This document shows positions 14,629-22,607 of a DNA stretch of 33,639 nt, piece after piece. The stretch lies in the NCBI RefSeq assembly GCF_000758925.1, contig NZ_JRNC01000059.1, positions 1 to 33,639 of the forward strand, given 5' to 3'. Position 1 is the stretch's first letter. Every line of letters begins with the position of its first letter. Made by a program: the position numbers and the translations under genes. Source of the DNA: Prevotella sp. S7-1-8. GTDB lineage: Bacteria > Bacteroidota > Bacteroidia > Bacteroidales > Bacteroidaceae. The notes beneath the pieces were generated by a model. That model did no database searches. It was given only the letters and a program-made list of their open reading frames with translations, and had not been told where the DNA came from.

Positions 14629-14802
14629 TTACTTAGCAACGGTTGTGTCTACCTGTGCTGTTGAAGCTGTGTCAACGCTGGCTGTGTCAACGCTGGCTGT
14701 ATCAGTTGTGTCAGCTACAGGAGCTTCTTTCTTTGTAGAGTTACCGCATGATGCGAAAGAGATAGCAGCGATGGCTACGAACATAAAAACTAATTTCTTC
14801 AT
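14629..14802 (-). CDS. Small lipoprotein with TASVD repeats
   Basis: A 57-residue predicted lipoprotein. The signal peptide MKKLVFMFVAIAAISFASC has the lipobox FASC with Cys19. The mature 39 residues are low-complexity and acidic, made of D-T-A-S-V repeats from a 15-base tandem repeat, with no cysteine or aromatic residue. An upstream in-frame ATG (14832) would put ten basic residues before the signal peptide, so 14802 is preferred. It has its own strong promoter (14855-14884) and terminator (14561-14593), so it is a monocistronic, possibly abundant transcript. Similar short lipoproteins with T/D/E-rich tails are frequent in Bacteroidales; their role is unknown. GNSTKK follows the cysteine, so surface export is not indicated. 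Confidence 0.75.
   Translation of the reverse strand: MKKLVFMFVAIAAISFASCGNSTKKEAPVADTTDTASVDTASVDTASTAQVDTTVAK
14666..14710. repeat. 15-bp tandem repeat, two perfect copies plus a degenerate third
   Basis: GCTGTGTCAACGCTG occurs at 14666-14680 and again at 14681-14695, with a partial third copy at 14696-14710 (GCTGTATCAGTTGTG). On the minus strand it encodes the repeated D-T-A-S-V of the small lipoprotein. Because the unit is a multiple of three, gain or loss of copies would change peptide length without breaking the frame. Confidence 0.8.
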
Positions 14803-14854
14803 TTTCTTTGCTTTTTTAAATCTGTAAAACAATTGTTTGTTTATTAAAACATTG

Positions 14855-14884
14855 CAAAGTTACGCAATTTTTCAATACGCCCAA
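14855..14884 (-). promoter_or_regulatory. Bacteroidota promoter of the small lipoprotein gene
   Basis: On the minus strand TAACTTTG (14862-14855) is preceded, after a 19-base spacer, by TTG (14884-14882). This is close to the TTTG-N19-21-TAnnTTTG consensus and is the best two-part promoter in the window. The start codon lies about 53 bases downstream. Confidence 0.75.
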
Positions 14885-15040
14885 GTTTTTTTACGGTTTT
14901 TTTTGACGACCTTTTGTAACTTTTTTATAAACGCTTATGTATTAGCTATTTGTAGATGTTAAATAAGTGTTAAAGTTTTTGTTTGCCTTAACAATGCTCA
15001 AATTATGGGCCTTTTGGCGGCAAATTTCAATGGAAACCAC

Positions 15041-15048
15041 TATCTTTG
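15041..15048 (+). promoter_or_regulatory. -7 promoter element of mtaB
   Basis: TATCTTTG fits TAnnTTTG and lies 21 bases before the ATG at 15070. TTTG at 15013-15016 is a possible -33 element, though the 24-base spacer is a little long. Confidence 0.65.
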
Positions 15049-15069
15049 TAGCATAAAACAACAGGTATA

Positions 15070-16407
15070 ATGATAGACACGAGTGCTTTTCAAGGCAAAA
15101 AAGCGGCCTATTACACGTTAGGGTGCAAGCTCAATTTTTCTGAGACTTCGACGTTTGGCAAGATGTTGGAGCAAATGGGTGTAACTGCTGTCGGGAAGGG
15201 CGAACGGGCGGATATATGTTTGATTAACACTTGTTCAGTTACCGAGGTGGCCGACCACAAATGCCGCCAAGCCATCCATCGCATGGTGAGGGATAATCCC
15301 GGGGCCTTTGTGGTTGTGACGGGTTGTTACGCTCAATTGGAGAGCGAGTCGGTAAGCAAGATAGACGGCGTGGACCTTGTGCTTGGCTCTGATGAGAAAG
15401 CCGATTTGGTGCAACATCTCTCCGAGGCTTGGTCCATGCCGCGCGAAGGCAGCTTGCATTGTTTTCGCAGCCTGAAAACACGTGACATCAAGAGTTTCCA
15501 GCCTTCTTGCGCCCGTGGCAATCGCACTCGTTATTTTTTAAAAGTGCAGGATGGGTGCAGTTATTTTTGCACGTATTGCACCATACCATTTGCCAGAGGC
15601 CACTCGCGCAACCCCACGATTGCCTCGCTGGTGGAGCAGGCGGATCGGGCGGCGCGAGAGGGTGGGCGCGAAATAGTGCTGACCGGGGTTAACATAGGCG
15701 ACTTTGGCAAGACCACTGGCGAACGCTTTATAGATCTTGTGAAGGCGCTCGACGGTGTCGAAGGCATAAGACGTTTTCGCATCAGTAGCCTTGAGCCCGA
15801 CCTTTTGGACGATGAGCTGATAGACTATTGCGCCCAATCGCGCGCTTTCATGCCCCACTTTCATATACCGCTTCAGAGTGGTAGCGACGAAGTCTTGCGA
15901 TTAATGCGCCGTCGCTATGACACGGCGTTGTTCGCCCATAAGATAGGTTTGATAAAAGAGAGAATGCCCCATGCGTTCATAGGTGTGGACGTTATGGTGG
16001 GTTGTCGTGGCGAGACGCCGACGTGTTTTGAGGAGTGTTACGATTTTTTGGATGCCCTGCCTGTCACGCAACTACATGTCTTCCCATACTCCGAGCGTCC
16101 CGGAACGGCTGCCCTGCGCATACCGTACGTGGTGGATGATCGCGAGAAGAAACGCCGTTCCAAACGTTTGCTGACTCTGTCCGACCAGAAAAAGGAGGCT
16201 TTTTACGCTCGCTATATTGGGCAAGAGGCTGACGTGCTATTTGAGAAAGCCACGCGTGGCAAATCCATGCATGGTTTCACGGATAATTATATTCGGGTGG
16301 AACTGTCTCCCGCCATGGCCGACGAGGCTTTTGACAATCGGATTGTCAGGGTGAAACTCGGACCGTTTAACCACGACAAGTCGGCCTTGCTTGCCGAATT
16401 GCTTTGA
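15070..16407 (+). CDS. mtaB: tRNA t6A37 methylthiotransferase (MtaB)
   Basis: A 445-residue radical-SAM methylthiotransferase that converts t6A37 of tRNA to ms2t6A. The N-terminal MTTase domain has three cluster cysteines: C19 (TLGCKLN), C55 (LINTCSVTE) and C86 (VTGCYAQ). The radical-SAM core has C163-x3-C167-x2-C170 in DGCSYFCTYCTIPFARG. HIPLQSGSDEVLRLMRRRY at about residues 261-279 and GVDVMVGCRGETP near 305-317 match the family, and a TRAM-like C-terminal domain ends the protein. Length fits MtaB, as distinct from MiaB and RimO. Cytosolic. It has its own promoter and is followed after 76 bases by a glycosyltransferase gene on the same strand, without obvious functional link. Confidence 0.9.
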   Translation: MIDTSAFQGKKAAYYTLGCKLNFSETSTFGKMLEQMGVTAVGKGERADICLINTCSVTEVADHKCRQAIHRMVRDNPGAFVVVTGCYAQLESESVSKIDGVDLVLGSDEKADLVQHLSEAWSMPREGSLHCFRSLKTRDIKSFQPSCARGNRTRYFLKVQDGCSYFCTYCTIPFARGHSRNPTIASLVEQADRAAREGGREIVLTGVNIGDFGKTTGERFIDLVKALDGVEGIRRFRISSLEPDLLDDELIDYCAQSRAFMPHFHIPLQSGSDEVLRLMRRRYDTALFAHKIGLIKERMPHAFIGVDVMVGCRGETPTCFEECYDFLDALPVTQLHVFPYSERPGTAALRIPYVVDDREKKRRSKRLLTLSDQKKEAFYARYIGQEADVLFEKATRGKSMHGFTDNYIRVELSPAMADEAFDNRIVRVKLGPFNHDKSALLAELL

Positions 16408-16483
16408 CCGCCACCAATGTTATATATATAATAAGGTGTGGACACCGTACAATGGGTGTTAACTATAATCAGAAATAAGAACC

Positions 16484-17524
16484 ATGCATATTGCCATTGT
16501 TATCTTAAATTGGAACGGATCGGATATGATGAGGCGCTACCTGCCCACGGTGGTGGAACGTTCCACGGGCGACACGTCGGTGTGGGTGGTGGACAACGCC
16601 TCGTCAGACGGCTCCATGGAAATGCTTGCCAGCGAGTTCCCACAGGTGAGAACCATCCGGCTGAATTGTAATTATGGTTTCGCGGAGGGATATAACAAGG
16701 GCTTGGAGCGTATTAAGGCCGACTGCTTTGTGCTGCTAAACTCGGACGTGGAGGTGACCGAGGGATGGCTCGACCCGCTGCGTAGCTATATGGATGGGCA
16801 CGCCGAGGTAGCTGCGTGCCAACCTAAATTGCGCTCGGTTTACGCCAAAGGCCGGTTTGAGTATGCCGGGGCAGCGGGCGGATGGATAGACAAATATGGC
16901 TATCCCTTTTGTCGAGGCCGTGTGTTTGACACGGTAGAGGAAGATCAAGGTCAGTATGACGAGCCTGTATACGTGCACTGGGCCACGGGGGCTTGCCTGA
17001 TGATTAGGGCCGACGACTATTGGCGCGTGGGTGGATTTGACGGGCGTTTTTTCGCGCATAACGAGGAGATTGACCTGTGCTGGCGCTTGCGATTGTTGGG
17101 GCGTCGCGTCGCGTGCGTGCCGTCAAGCGTGGTGTATCATGTGGGTGGCGGAACGCTTCCCAAGGGCAACGCCAAGAAGACTTATCTAAATTTCAGGAAC
17201 AATCTCACCATGCTTTACAAGAATTTGCCCGCAGAGAGGTTGGCAAGCGTTATGCGCGCGCGCTGGTTCCTTGATTATTTGGCCGCTTTCCAATCCCTTG
17301 TTTGCAATGGCAACGTGGCCGATTTCGTGGCTATTTACAAAGCGCGCAAAGCGTTCAAGAGGTGGCGGCGCAATTTCGACGCCGACCGTGCGTGGAGTGG
17401 GCGTGCGCGCATGGAACAATCGGAGCCTGAGCTTGCGCCTTGGTCCATCCTTTGGCAGTATTATGCCAAGGGACGAAAGGCGTTCAGTGAGCTGCCAGAT
17501 ATTTTTATCCCCAAACACCCATGA
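16484..17524 (+). CDS. Family 2 glycosyltransferase (rhamnosyltransferase-like)
   Basis: A 346-residue GT-A fold glycosyltransferase, related to WbbL-type rhamnosyltransferases that build cell-envelope polysaccharides. Key sites: VILNWNG at residues 6-12, VVDNASSDGS at 35-44, the NYGFAEGYNKG nucleotide-binding segment at 63-73, LNSDVEV with the metal-binding aspartate D88, and HNEEIDLCWRLR near 196-207 holding the catalytic acid region. There is no signal peptide or clear transmembrane helix, so it works at the inner face of the membrane on a nucleotide-sugar donor. It follows mtaB by 76 bases, no other sugar gene is adjacent, and no convincing promoter of its own is seen. Donor and acceptor cannot be told. 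Confidence 0.85.
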   Translation: MHIAIVILNWNGSDMMRRYLPTVVERSTGDTSVWVVDNASSDGSMEMLASEFPQVRTIRLNCNYGFAEGYNKGLERIKADCFVLLNSDVEVTEGWLDPLRSYMDGHAEVAACQPKLRSVYAKGRFEYAGAAGGWIDKYGYPFCRGRVFDTVEEDQGQYDEPVYVHWATGACLMIRADDYWRVGGFDGRFFAHNEEIDLCWRLRLLGRRVACVPSSVVYHVGGGTLPKGNAKKTYLNFRNNLTMLYKNLPAERLASVMRARWFLDYLAAFQSLVCNGNVADFVAIYKARKAFKRWRRNFDADRAWSGRARMEQSEPELAPWSILWQYYAKGRKAFSELPDIFIPKHP

Positions 17525-17579
17525 CATCCACATGCGTGTCTCGACTGCGTTAATCCCTGCGTGGCGAGGATGTTAAACC

Positions 17580-17608
17580 CACCGTCCACCGCGATTGCCG
17601 TGGCGGTG
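17580..17608. terminator. Possible bidirectional hairpin between convergent genes
   Basis: CACCG-T-CCAC (17580-17589) can pair with GTGG-CGGTG (17600-17608) with one bulged base. It sits between the stops of the glycosyltransferase (17524) and the phosphodiesterase (17620). Neither strand shows a good U-tract, so termination is only suggested by position. Confidence 0.35.
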
Positions 17609-17619
17609 AGACAATTTGT

Positions 17620-18816
17620 TCAGGGGCGTCTCAACATGGCCTTTACGTTGTCCAAGTTGCCATCGTTTGGCGCGGGTTCGATGCCGAGTAAGGCGCAAAG
17701 CAGGTCGTAGACGTTCACGTTCTCGAAGTGAGGCAGGGCAATGTGCTTAAAGTCGGGCCCCATGGCCCTGAAGATGGCGTGCATGTCCATGAGCGTCGGG
17801 TCGTAGCCGTGGGTGCCCCCATCCTTGATGTCGCCGTCTTGGACCGCATACCCGGGGTCTGGGCACACTATCACGTCGCCCACACAGTCATTTGTCCCAT
17901 AGTGCAAATAGCCAGGAATGTTACGTTTTCGCCACACCTTGACGTGGTCCATGTGGCTCAAGGCGTGGTACACCGAGTCGGCGAACCCGTTTATAGCGTA
18001 AATGTTGCATGGAATGCTGCCACTTATTTTGTAGACCCATTCTGGTTTCAGCACGCGTTTGACGTTCACTGCGTGGTTTTCGGGAACCCAAGTCATGCCG
18101 TGGTCTGAAAGCACGATGAGGTTGATGTCGTCGGCGTGGGGCAACAGTCTTATACCCTCGTAAAGTTGTCGCAACAATGAGTCCACGGTTGTCACGGCCG
18201 CTTGTGTCTTCTTGCTTTGTGGACCAAAATTATGCCCATTTGCGTCGGGCTGTTCCAAATAAGCCATCACCAAGTCGGGGCGCGTGGTCTCGTCGCGCCG
18301 CAATTCTTGCAGCGCTCCGTTCAGTCGGGCGCTCATGGAGAGTCTTGGCTTGTGGTCATAGTTCAAGTATTTGTCCGGGTAACGTCCGTTTATCCGCACG
18401 TCTGAGCCTGGCCAATAGAACACGGCTACGCGTTTCCCCTGCCTGTGCGCGGTGTTCCAAATGGGTTCCCCATGGTAAAAGGTTGCGTTCGTTTTTTGCC
18501 ATGGCACGCTCAGCGCAAAGCTGTCGCCCGTTCGCGGGTTGTAAAACTCGTTGGCCACGATGCCGTGATGGTCAGGGTACAGCCCTGTGGCGATCGTGTA
18601 ATGGTTGGGAAACGTTTTCGAGGGAAACGATGGTATGAGAGCCGACTCCACCCCGCGTTCGGCCATGAAGTCCAAGAATGGCGTGTGATACCATTGTGTA
18701 TAATCCCACCTGAAGCCGTCCAGCGACACCACCACGGTGGTATGCTTGGCCGAAACGGAGGCCAGGCACAAAGTCGCGATAACGGAGACTAAAATTTTTC
18801 TAAGCGTTGTCATCAT
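17620..18816 (-). CDS. Secreted nucleotide pyrophosphatase/phosphodiesterase (NPP family)
   Basis: A 398-residue enzyme of the alkaline-phosphatase superfamily that hydrolyses nucleotide or phosphodiester bonds. The signal peptide runs to about residue 23 (ending VSA-K). Metal and catalytic residues are visible: D33 in VVSLDGFRWD, nucleophile T68 in PSKTFPNHYT, the D/H pair in LEQPDANGHN, LSDHGM, and the late histidine in GGTHGYDP. The combination is that of type I phosphodiesterases (ectonucleotide pyrophosphatases). It should act in the periplasm or outside the cell, perhaps in nucleotide scavenging. It has its own promoter at 18898-18905 and converges with the glycosyltransferase gene. The exact substrate, nucleotide or lipid head group, is not clear. 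Confidence 0.88.
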   Translation of the reverse strand: MMTTLRKILVSVIATLCLASVSAKHTTVVVSLDGFRWDYTQWYHTPFLDFMAERGVESALIPSFPSKTFPNHYTIATGLYPDHHGIVANEFYNPRTGDSFALSVPWQKTNATFYHGEPIWNTAHRQGKRVAVFYWPGSDVRINGRYPDKYLNYDHKPRLSMSARLNGALQELRRDETTRPDLVMAYLEQPDANGHNFGPQSKKTQAAVTTVDSLLRQLYEGIRLLPHADDINLIVLSDHGMTWVPENHAVNVKRVLKPEWVYKISGSIPCNIYAINGFADSVYHALSHMDHVKVWRKRNIPGYLHYGTNDCVGDVIVCPDPGYAVQDGDIKDGGTHGYDPTLMDMHAIFRAMGPDFKHIALPHFENVNVYDLLCALLGIEPAPNDGNLDNVKAMLRRP

Positions 18817-18897
18817 AACATCATCTTATAATATGAGCAATGTCCTTGCCCGGTTTATCAGCCGTTAAACACTTGTGGCGAAACGTGTATTTGTTTA

Positions 18898-18905
18898 CAA
18901 AGGTA
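18898..18905 (-). promoter_or_regulatory. -7 promoter element of the NPP gene
   Basis: TACCTTTG on the minus strand fits TAnnTTTG. A TTTG further upstream on that strand (18932-18929) is a possible -33 element, with a spacer of 23 bases. The start codon at 18816 gives a leader of roughly 75 bases. Confidence 0.6.
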
Positions 18906-18989
18906 ACATTTTTGGTTGATTTGACTCTCAAAGCAACGTTTTTTATCATCAAAAAGCCCTATTCGTTGTTCGCTGTGGGGATAAATTGC

Positions 18990-18997
18990 TAACTTTG
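18990..18997 (+). promoter_or_regulatory. -7 promoter element of the M49 peptidase gene
   Basis: TAACTTTG fits TAnnTTTG, with TTG at 18966-18968 after a 21-base spacer as the -33 element. It lies 32 bases before the ATG at 19030. The TTG codon at 19000 is too close to the promoter to be the start. Confidence 0.7.
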
Positions 18998-19029
18998 CAT
19001 TGAGTATACCTATTATAATAAAGCACGAT

Positions 19030-20988
19030 ATGACCAAACCAAACGAATTCAAATATACGGACGAGCGTTTCGCCGATCTCCAATTGTTGCGTTACCGGCT
19101 GGATGGGTTCGAGAATCTCACGTTGCGTCAGAAACTGTATGTCTACTATTTGGCCAAGGCCGCGCTTGCCGGTCGTGACATCACGATGGACCAGAACGGG
19201 CGCCACAACTTGAGCATACGCCGCTTGTTGGAGGCTGCGTACGAGCACTATGAGGGTGATAGGCACACAGACCAATTCAAGGCCATGACCATATACCTCA
19301 AGCGTCTGTGGTTTTCCAACGGCATACACCATCACTATGGGTGCGAGAAGTTCGTCCCAGCGTTTGATGAGCGATGGTTTCGGCAGGTGGTGCTGGGGCT
19401 TGACGAGCGCGCTTTGAGGGAGACCCAGGCTGAGCGCAAGGCGCTGCTCGATGAGCTGTGCCCTGTGATGTTCGACCCCTCGGTGATGCCGAAGCGCGTC
19501 AATCAAGCTGATGGCGACGATCTCGTGCGGACCTCCGCTTGCAATTTTTACGACGGAGTGACCCAAGAAGAGGCCGAGCGATACTACGCCCAAAAGAGAG
19601 ACGCTGCCCTGGGCGACTGCCAACCATCGTGGGGACTAAACTCCAAGTTGGTGAAAGAGGATGGTCTTCTGGTGGAGCGCGCCTATCGGGTCGATGGCCT
19701 TTACGGTCGGTACATTAGCGAGATAATCCACTGGCTGAACATGGCCAAGGACGTGAGTGAGAACGAACAGCAAGTAAAGGTGATAAATTTGCTCGTGGAT
19801 TATTATAAGACGGGCAACCTCAAGACTTTCGACGAGTTTTCCATCGAATGGCTGAAGGAGCAGGAAGGAAACGTCGACTTTATCAACGGGTTCATAGAGG
19901 TATATGGCGATCCGTTGGGATTGAAAGGCACGTGGGAGGGCTTGGTTGAGTACAAGGACCCCATGGGCACCCGACGCGCCAAGACAATTGCCGACAACGC
20001 GCAGTGGTTTGAGGACCACTCTCCCGTGGATTCGCGCTTTCGCAAACCCCGGGTGACTGGAGTGACGGCCAACGTGATATGCGCTGCCATGCTCGGGGGC
20101 GACATGTACCCGTCGTCGGCCATCGGCATAAACCTGCCCAACGCCGATTGGATACGCGCCCTGCACGGCTCCAAAAGTGTCACCATTGGCAACCTGACAG
20201 ACGCTTATAACAAGGCGGCGCGCGGAAGTGGGTTTGACGAGGAGTTTGTCATCGACGACGCGACGCGGTGGCTCATTGGGCAATACGGTGACCTTTGCGA
20301 TAATCTCCACACCGATTTGCACGAGTGCCTGGGGCATGGCAGCGGCCAGTTGTTGCCCGGCGTCAGTCCCGACGCGCTCAAATCGTACGCCTCCACCAAC
20401 GAGGAAGCGCGCGCCGACCTCTTTGGCTTGTACTATATCGCTGACCCTAAGATGGTGGAGCTGGGGCTCGTGCCTAACGGCGAGGCCTACAAAAGCCAGT
20501 ACTACCATTATATGATGAACGGCCTGATGACCCAACTCGTGCGCATAAAGCCAGGCCACCAGATAGAGGAGGCGCACATGCGCAACCGCTCGCTCATAGC
20601 CTATTGGTGCCTGGACAATGGCGAGGGAACCGTGGAACTTGTCAAGCGCGATGGCAAAACCTACGTGCGTGTCAACGACTACGAGGCCTTGAGGGCACTC
20701 TTTGGGCGGCTTCTTGCCGAGATACAGCGTGTCAAGAGCGAGGGAGACCTCGAGGCCGCGCGCAGCCTTGTGGAACGCTATGCGGTTGCCGTTGACCCCG
20801 AGCTGCACGCCGAGGTGCTGGCTCGATACCGCAAGCTCGACATTGCCCCGTATAAAGGTTTTGTCAACCCTTGGCTCAAACCCGTGGTGGACGCTTGCGG
20901 GGCCATCAGGGATATTGTGCCCGACTACACCGAAAGCTACGCGCATCAGATGCTGCGCTATGGGCGGGAGTTTGGTTTTGGCGCGTAA
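19030..20988 (+). CDS. Dipeptidyl peptidase III-type zinc peptidase (family M49)
   Basis: A 652-residue metallopeptidase that removes dipeptides from peptide N-termini. The zinc site HECLGH is at residues 431-436 with the second zinc glutamate in E458-E-A-R-A-D463, the pairing and spacing typical of M49. The HEXXGH form with an extra residue relative to HEXXH separates M49 from other gluzincins. No signal peptide or lipobox is seen, so the enzyme should be cytosolic, in peptide turnover; some Bacteroides homologues carry an N-terminal export signal and this one does not. The start at 19030 is supported by the promoter at 18990. The gene is GC-rich compared with the left half of the window. 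It is followed by the AlkD-like gene after 71 bases. Confidence 0.9.
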   Translation: MTKPNEFKYTDERFADLQLLRYRLDGFENLTLRQKLYVYYLAKAALAGRDITMDQNGRHNLSIRRLLEAAYEHYEGDRHTDQFKAMTIYLKRLWFSNGIHHHYGCEKFVPAFDERWFRQVVLGLDERALRETQAERKALLDELCPVMFDPSVMPKRVNQADGDDLVRTSACNFYDGVTQEEAERYYAQKRDAALGDCQPSWGLNSKLVKEDGLLVERAYRVDGLYGRYISEIIHWLNMAKDVSENEQQVKVINLLVDYYKTGNLKTFDEFSIEWLKEQEGNVDFINGFIEVYGDPLGLKGTWEGLVEYKDPMGTRRAKTIADNAQWFEDHSPVDSRFRKPRVTGVTANVICAAMLGGDMYPSSAIGINLPNADWIRALHGSKSVTIGNLTDAYNKAARGSGFDEEFVIDDATRWLIGQYGDLCDNLHTDLHECLGHGSGQLLPGVSPDALKSYASTNEEARADLFGLYYIADPKMVELGLVPNGEAYKSQYYHYMMNGLMTQLVRIKPGHQIEEAHMRNRSLIAYWCLDNGEGTVELVKRDGKTYVRVNDYEALRALFGRLLAEIQRVKSEGDLEAARSLVERYAVAVDPELHAEVLARYRKLDIAPYKGFVNPWLKPVVDACGAIRDIVPDYTESYAHQMLRYGREFGFGA

Positions 20989-21059
20989 GAACGGCGTGGC
21001 CACGCGCCAAGGGCGCTACCGTGCCGCCCAGGCGCGCGCCATCGCAAATAGCAATCATA

Positions 21060-21680
21060 ATGACAGAGACAACCCAAGACAAGACAAAAGCCATCAAGCG
21101 GCGTTTCCGCTTGATGATGAACGGCGAGGCCTCGCGTTCCATGCGCGAGAAGGGATTGGACTATCACCTGAATTGGGGCGTGCCTTTCGTTTCGCTAAAA
21201 GAGATGGCTCGAGAGATAGGCCAAGACTATAACTTGGCCATCGAGTTGTGGAAAGATGACGTGCGCGAGTGCAAAATTCTCGCCACCTTGCTCATGCCAC
21301 CCGGCAAGATGCCCATGGAGGTGGCCGAGATATGGATGGAGCAAACCCGGTCTCAGGAGATGGCGGAGATGCAAGCGTTCAATCTCTATCAACACGTGAG
21401 CTACGCTCCCACCATCGCTTACCGTTGGATGGCGCGCGAGGAGGATGTGTATCAAATCTGCGCCTACAACATTCTGAGCCGCCTTTTTATGAGAGGGCAG
21501 GAACCCAATGAGCGTGGCATGCACGAATTTCTGGACCAAGCCACTGCCGCCATGCTCTCCGGCCATGTGGGAGTGTGCCACGCGGCCATGAACGCCGTGT
21601 CGCGTTTTGCTGGCATGGGCGTGGTCTACGAGCGCGTGGCCAAGTCGGCGTTACGTGCGCAAGGGCTCGACTGGCTCTGA
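21060..21680 (+). CDS. AlkD-like HEAT-repeat protein (DNA alkylation repair family)
   Basis: A 206-residue all-helical protein. The opening segment RLMMNGEASRSMREKGLDYHLNWGVPFVSLKEMA (in parts: SMREKGLDYHLNWGVP at about 32-47) and DLAIELWKDDVRECKI-like helix (about 60-75, NLAIELWKDDVRECKIL) resemble the AlkD-type HEAT family annotated as DNA alkylation repair enzymes in Bacteroidota. AlkD itself flips out and removes alkylated bases; catalytic residues could not be matched here, so glycosylase activity is uncertain. The true start is taken as ATG 21060; the open frame runs upstream into the peptidase gene but that part reads as shadow. Probably co-transcribed with the M49 gene 71 bases upstream. 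Confidence 0.62.
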   Translation: MTETTQDKTKAIKRRFRLMMNGEASRSMREKGLDYHLNWGVPFVSLKEMAREIGQDYNLAIELWKDDVRECKILATLLMPPGKMPMEVAEIWMEQTRSQEMAEMQAFNLYQHVSYAPTIAYRWMAREEDVYQICAYNILSRLFMRGQEPNERGMHEFLDQATAAMLSGHVGVCHAAMNAVSRFAGMGVVYERVAKSALRAQGLDWL

Positions 21681-22559
21681 CAACCCATGCCCGCGCTTGC
21701 CCAATGGCTTGGTTGGCATGTCGAAAGAGCGCGCCCATGAACGCCGAGTGCCACCGCCACCCATGGATACAAGCCCGATACTGTCAATATAAAATCACAA
21801 AAAACACTCCCCGCGAAACTCGCTAAATAGCTTGCGGAAATGTAAAAGACGGCTATAATTTCGTTCATGTCATGTCCGACAAAACATGCAGCCGATGCCA
21901 TTGCTGCCTAATGGCGTTGCGTTCAAGCGCTATTTGGCATGTCAATGATGTTTATTCGTGTCGCGATGAAGCCTTAATCGTGTCGCCTTCAGTGCCTGAT
22001 TGCGCCACGGTGCTCCCTCCGCTCAGGGATGATTTTTGTTTATTTCCGCTTAATGTGTTGCAGTCCATGGTGTTGCGTAAATGCCGCCCTTTTTGGCGTA
22101 TACGCTACAAAATCTTTTAAGTTTTTAAATAATCGCCGCGTTTTAAGCTTTTTGTCAGATATTTTTATCATATTTTCTCGCCAAGATATATATAATGTAA
22201 ACATATCGCGGCCCTGTGGAGGTTTGGCGATACAGTGATGGTAGCCGTTTGGGCTAAATCTTTCCGCAAGGATATAAAAAGCTAATTCCAAGAGAATACA
22301 TCGATTGAGCCAAGTTGTCAGGTTGTGCCGATTGCATTATGGCGTTTCGTACAAGGATTTGTCAGGCATTTTGCCAATGGGCCACGCGTTGATTGATGCA
22401 AATTGTTGCCACTTGGATGAACGCTTGAAAAATGTGACAGTTGAGTGGGGTGGGGATGCTGTTGGATGGCGCGGGCGCATGCGCGCGTTCGCGTTCTGTT
22501 AAGCGGCCGCCGTCCTGAATATTTTTGTAAAAACATGATTATGTTCAGGAAAGATTTGC
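21681..22559. other. Long geneless stretch before the nuo operon
   Basis: About 880 bases without a credible gene. Frames of 60-83 codons exist but show no family features, no aligned promoter or start, and poor codon bias. Features seen: a weak hairpin CATGCC/GGCATG (21686-21720), the palindrome GCGCATGCGC (22475-22484), and paired inverted repeats just before the nuo promoter (22513-22550). No tRNA or known RNA was recognised. An unrecognised small RNA or a decayed gene is possible. Confidence 0.4.
22513..22550. promoter_or_regulatory. Candidate operator upstream of the nuo promoter
   Basis: TCCTGAA (22513-22519) and TTCAGGA (22544-22550) form a perfect inverted repeat, and a second palindrome AACAT-GATT-ATGTT (22532-22545) lies inside it. 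Both end 10-15 bases upstream of the -7 element at 22560, so they cover the -33 region. A regulator binding here would be well placed to control nuo transcription. Its identity is unknown; the 5-4-5 spacing is like that of CRP/FNR-type sites but the core differs. Confidence 0.4.
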
Positions 22560-22567
22560 TACCTTTG
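22560..22567 (+). promoter_or_regulatory. -7 promoter element of the nuo operon
   Basis: TACCTTTG fits TAnnTTTG and lies 40 bases before the nuoA start codon. A clear -33 element is missing; the area is occupied by inverted repeats, which hints at activator-dependent use. Confidence 0.65.
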
Positions 22568-22607
22568 CGCTTGCTTAAGCGAAATATATTAAAAATATTA
22601 TAATTTT

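Noticed and set aside
19636..21003. 455-codon open frame on the strand opposite the M49 peptidase
   Set aside because: It mirrors a GC-rich gene with clear zinc-site motifs; the opposite frame shows no motif and is a shadow.
21872..22120. 82-codon frame in the gap before nuo
   Set aside because: No recognisable motif, poor start context, and overlapping frames on both strands; treated as chance.
22305..22502. 65-codon frame just upstream of the nuo operator
   Set aside because: No similarity to any known small protein and codon use unlike neighbouring genes.
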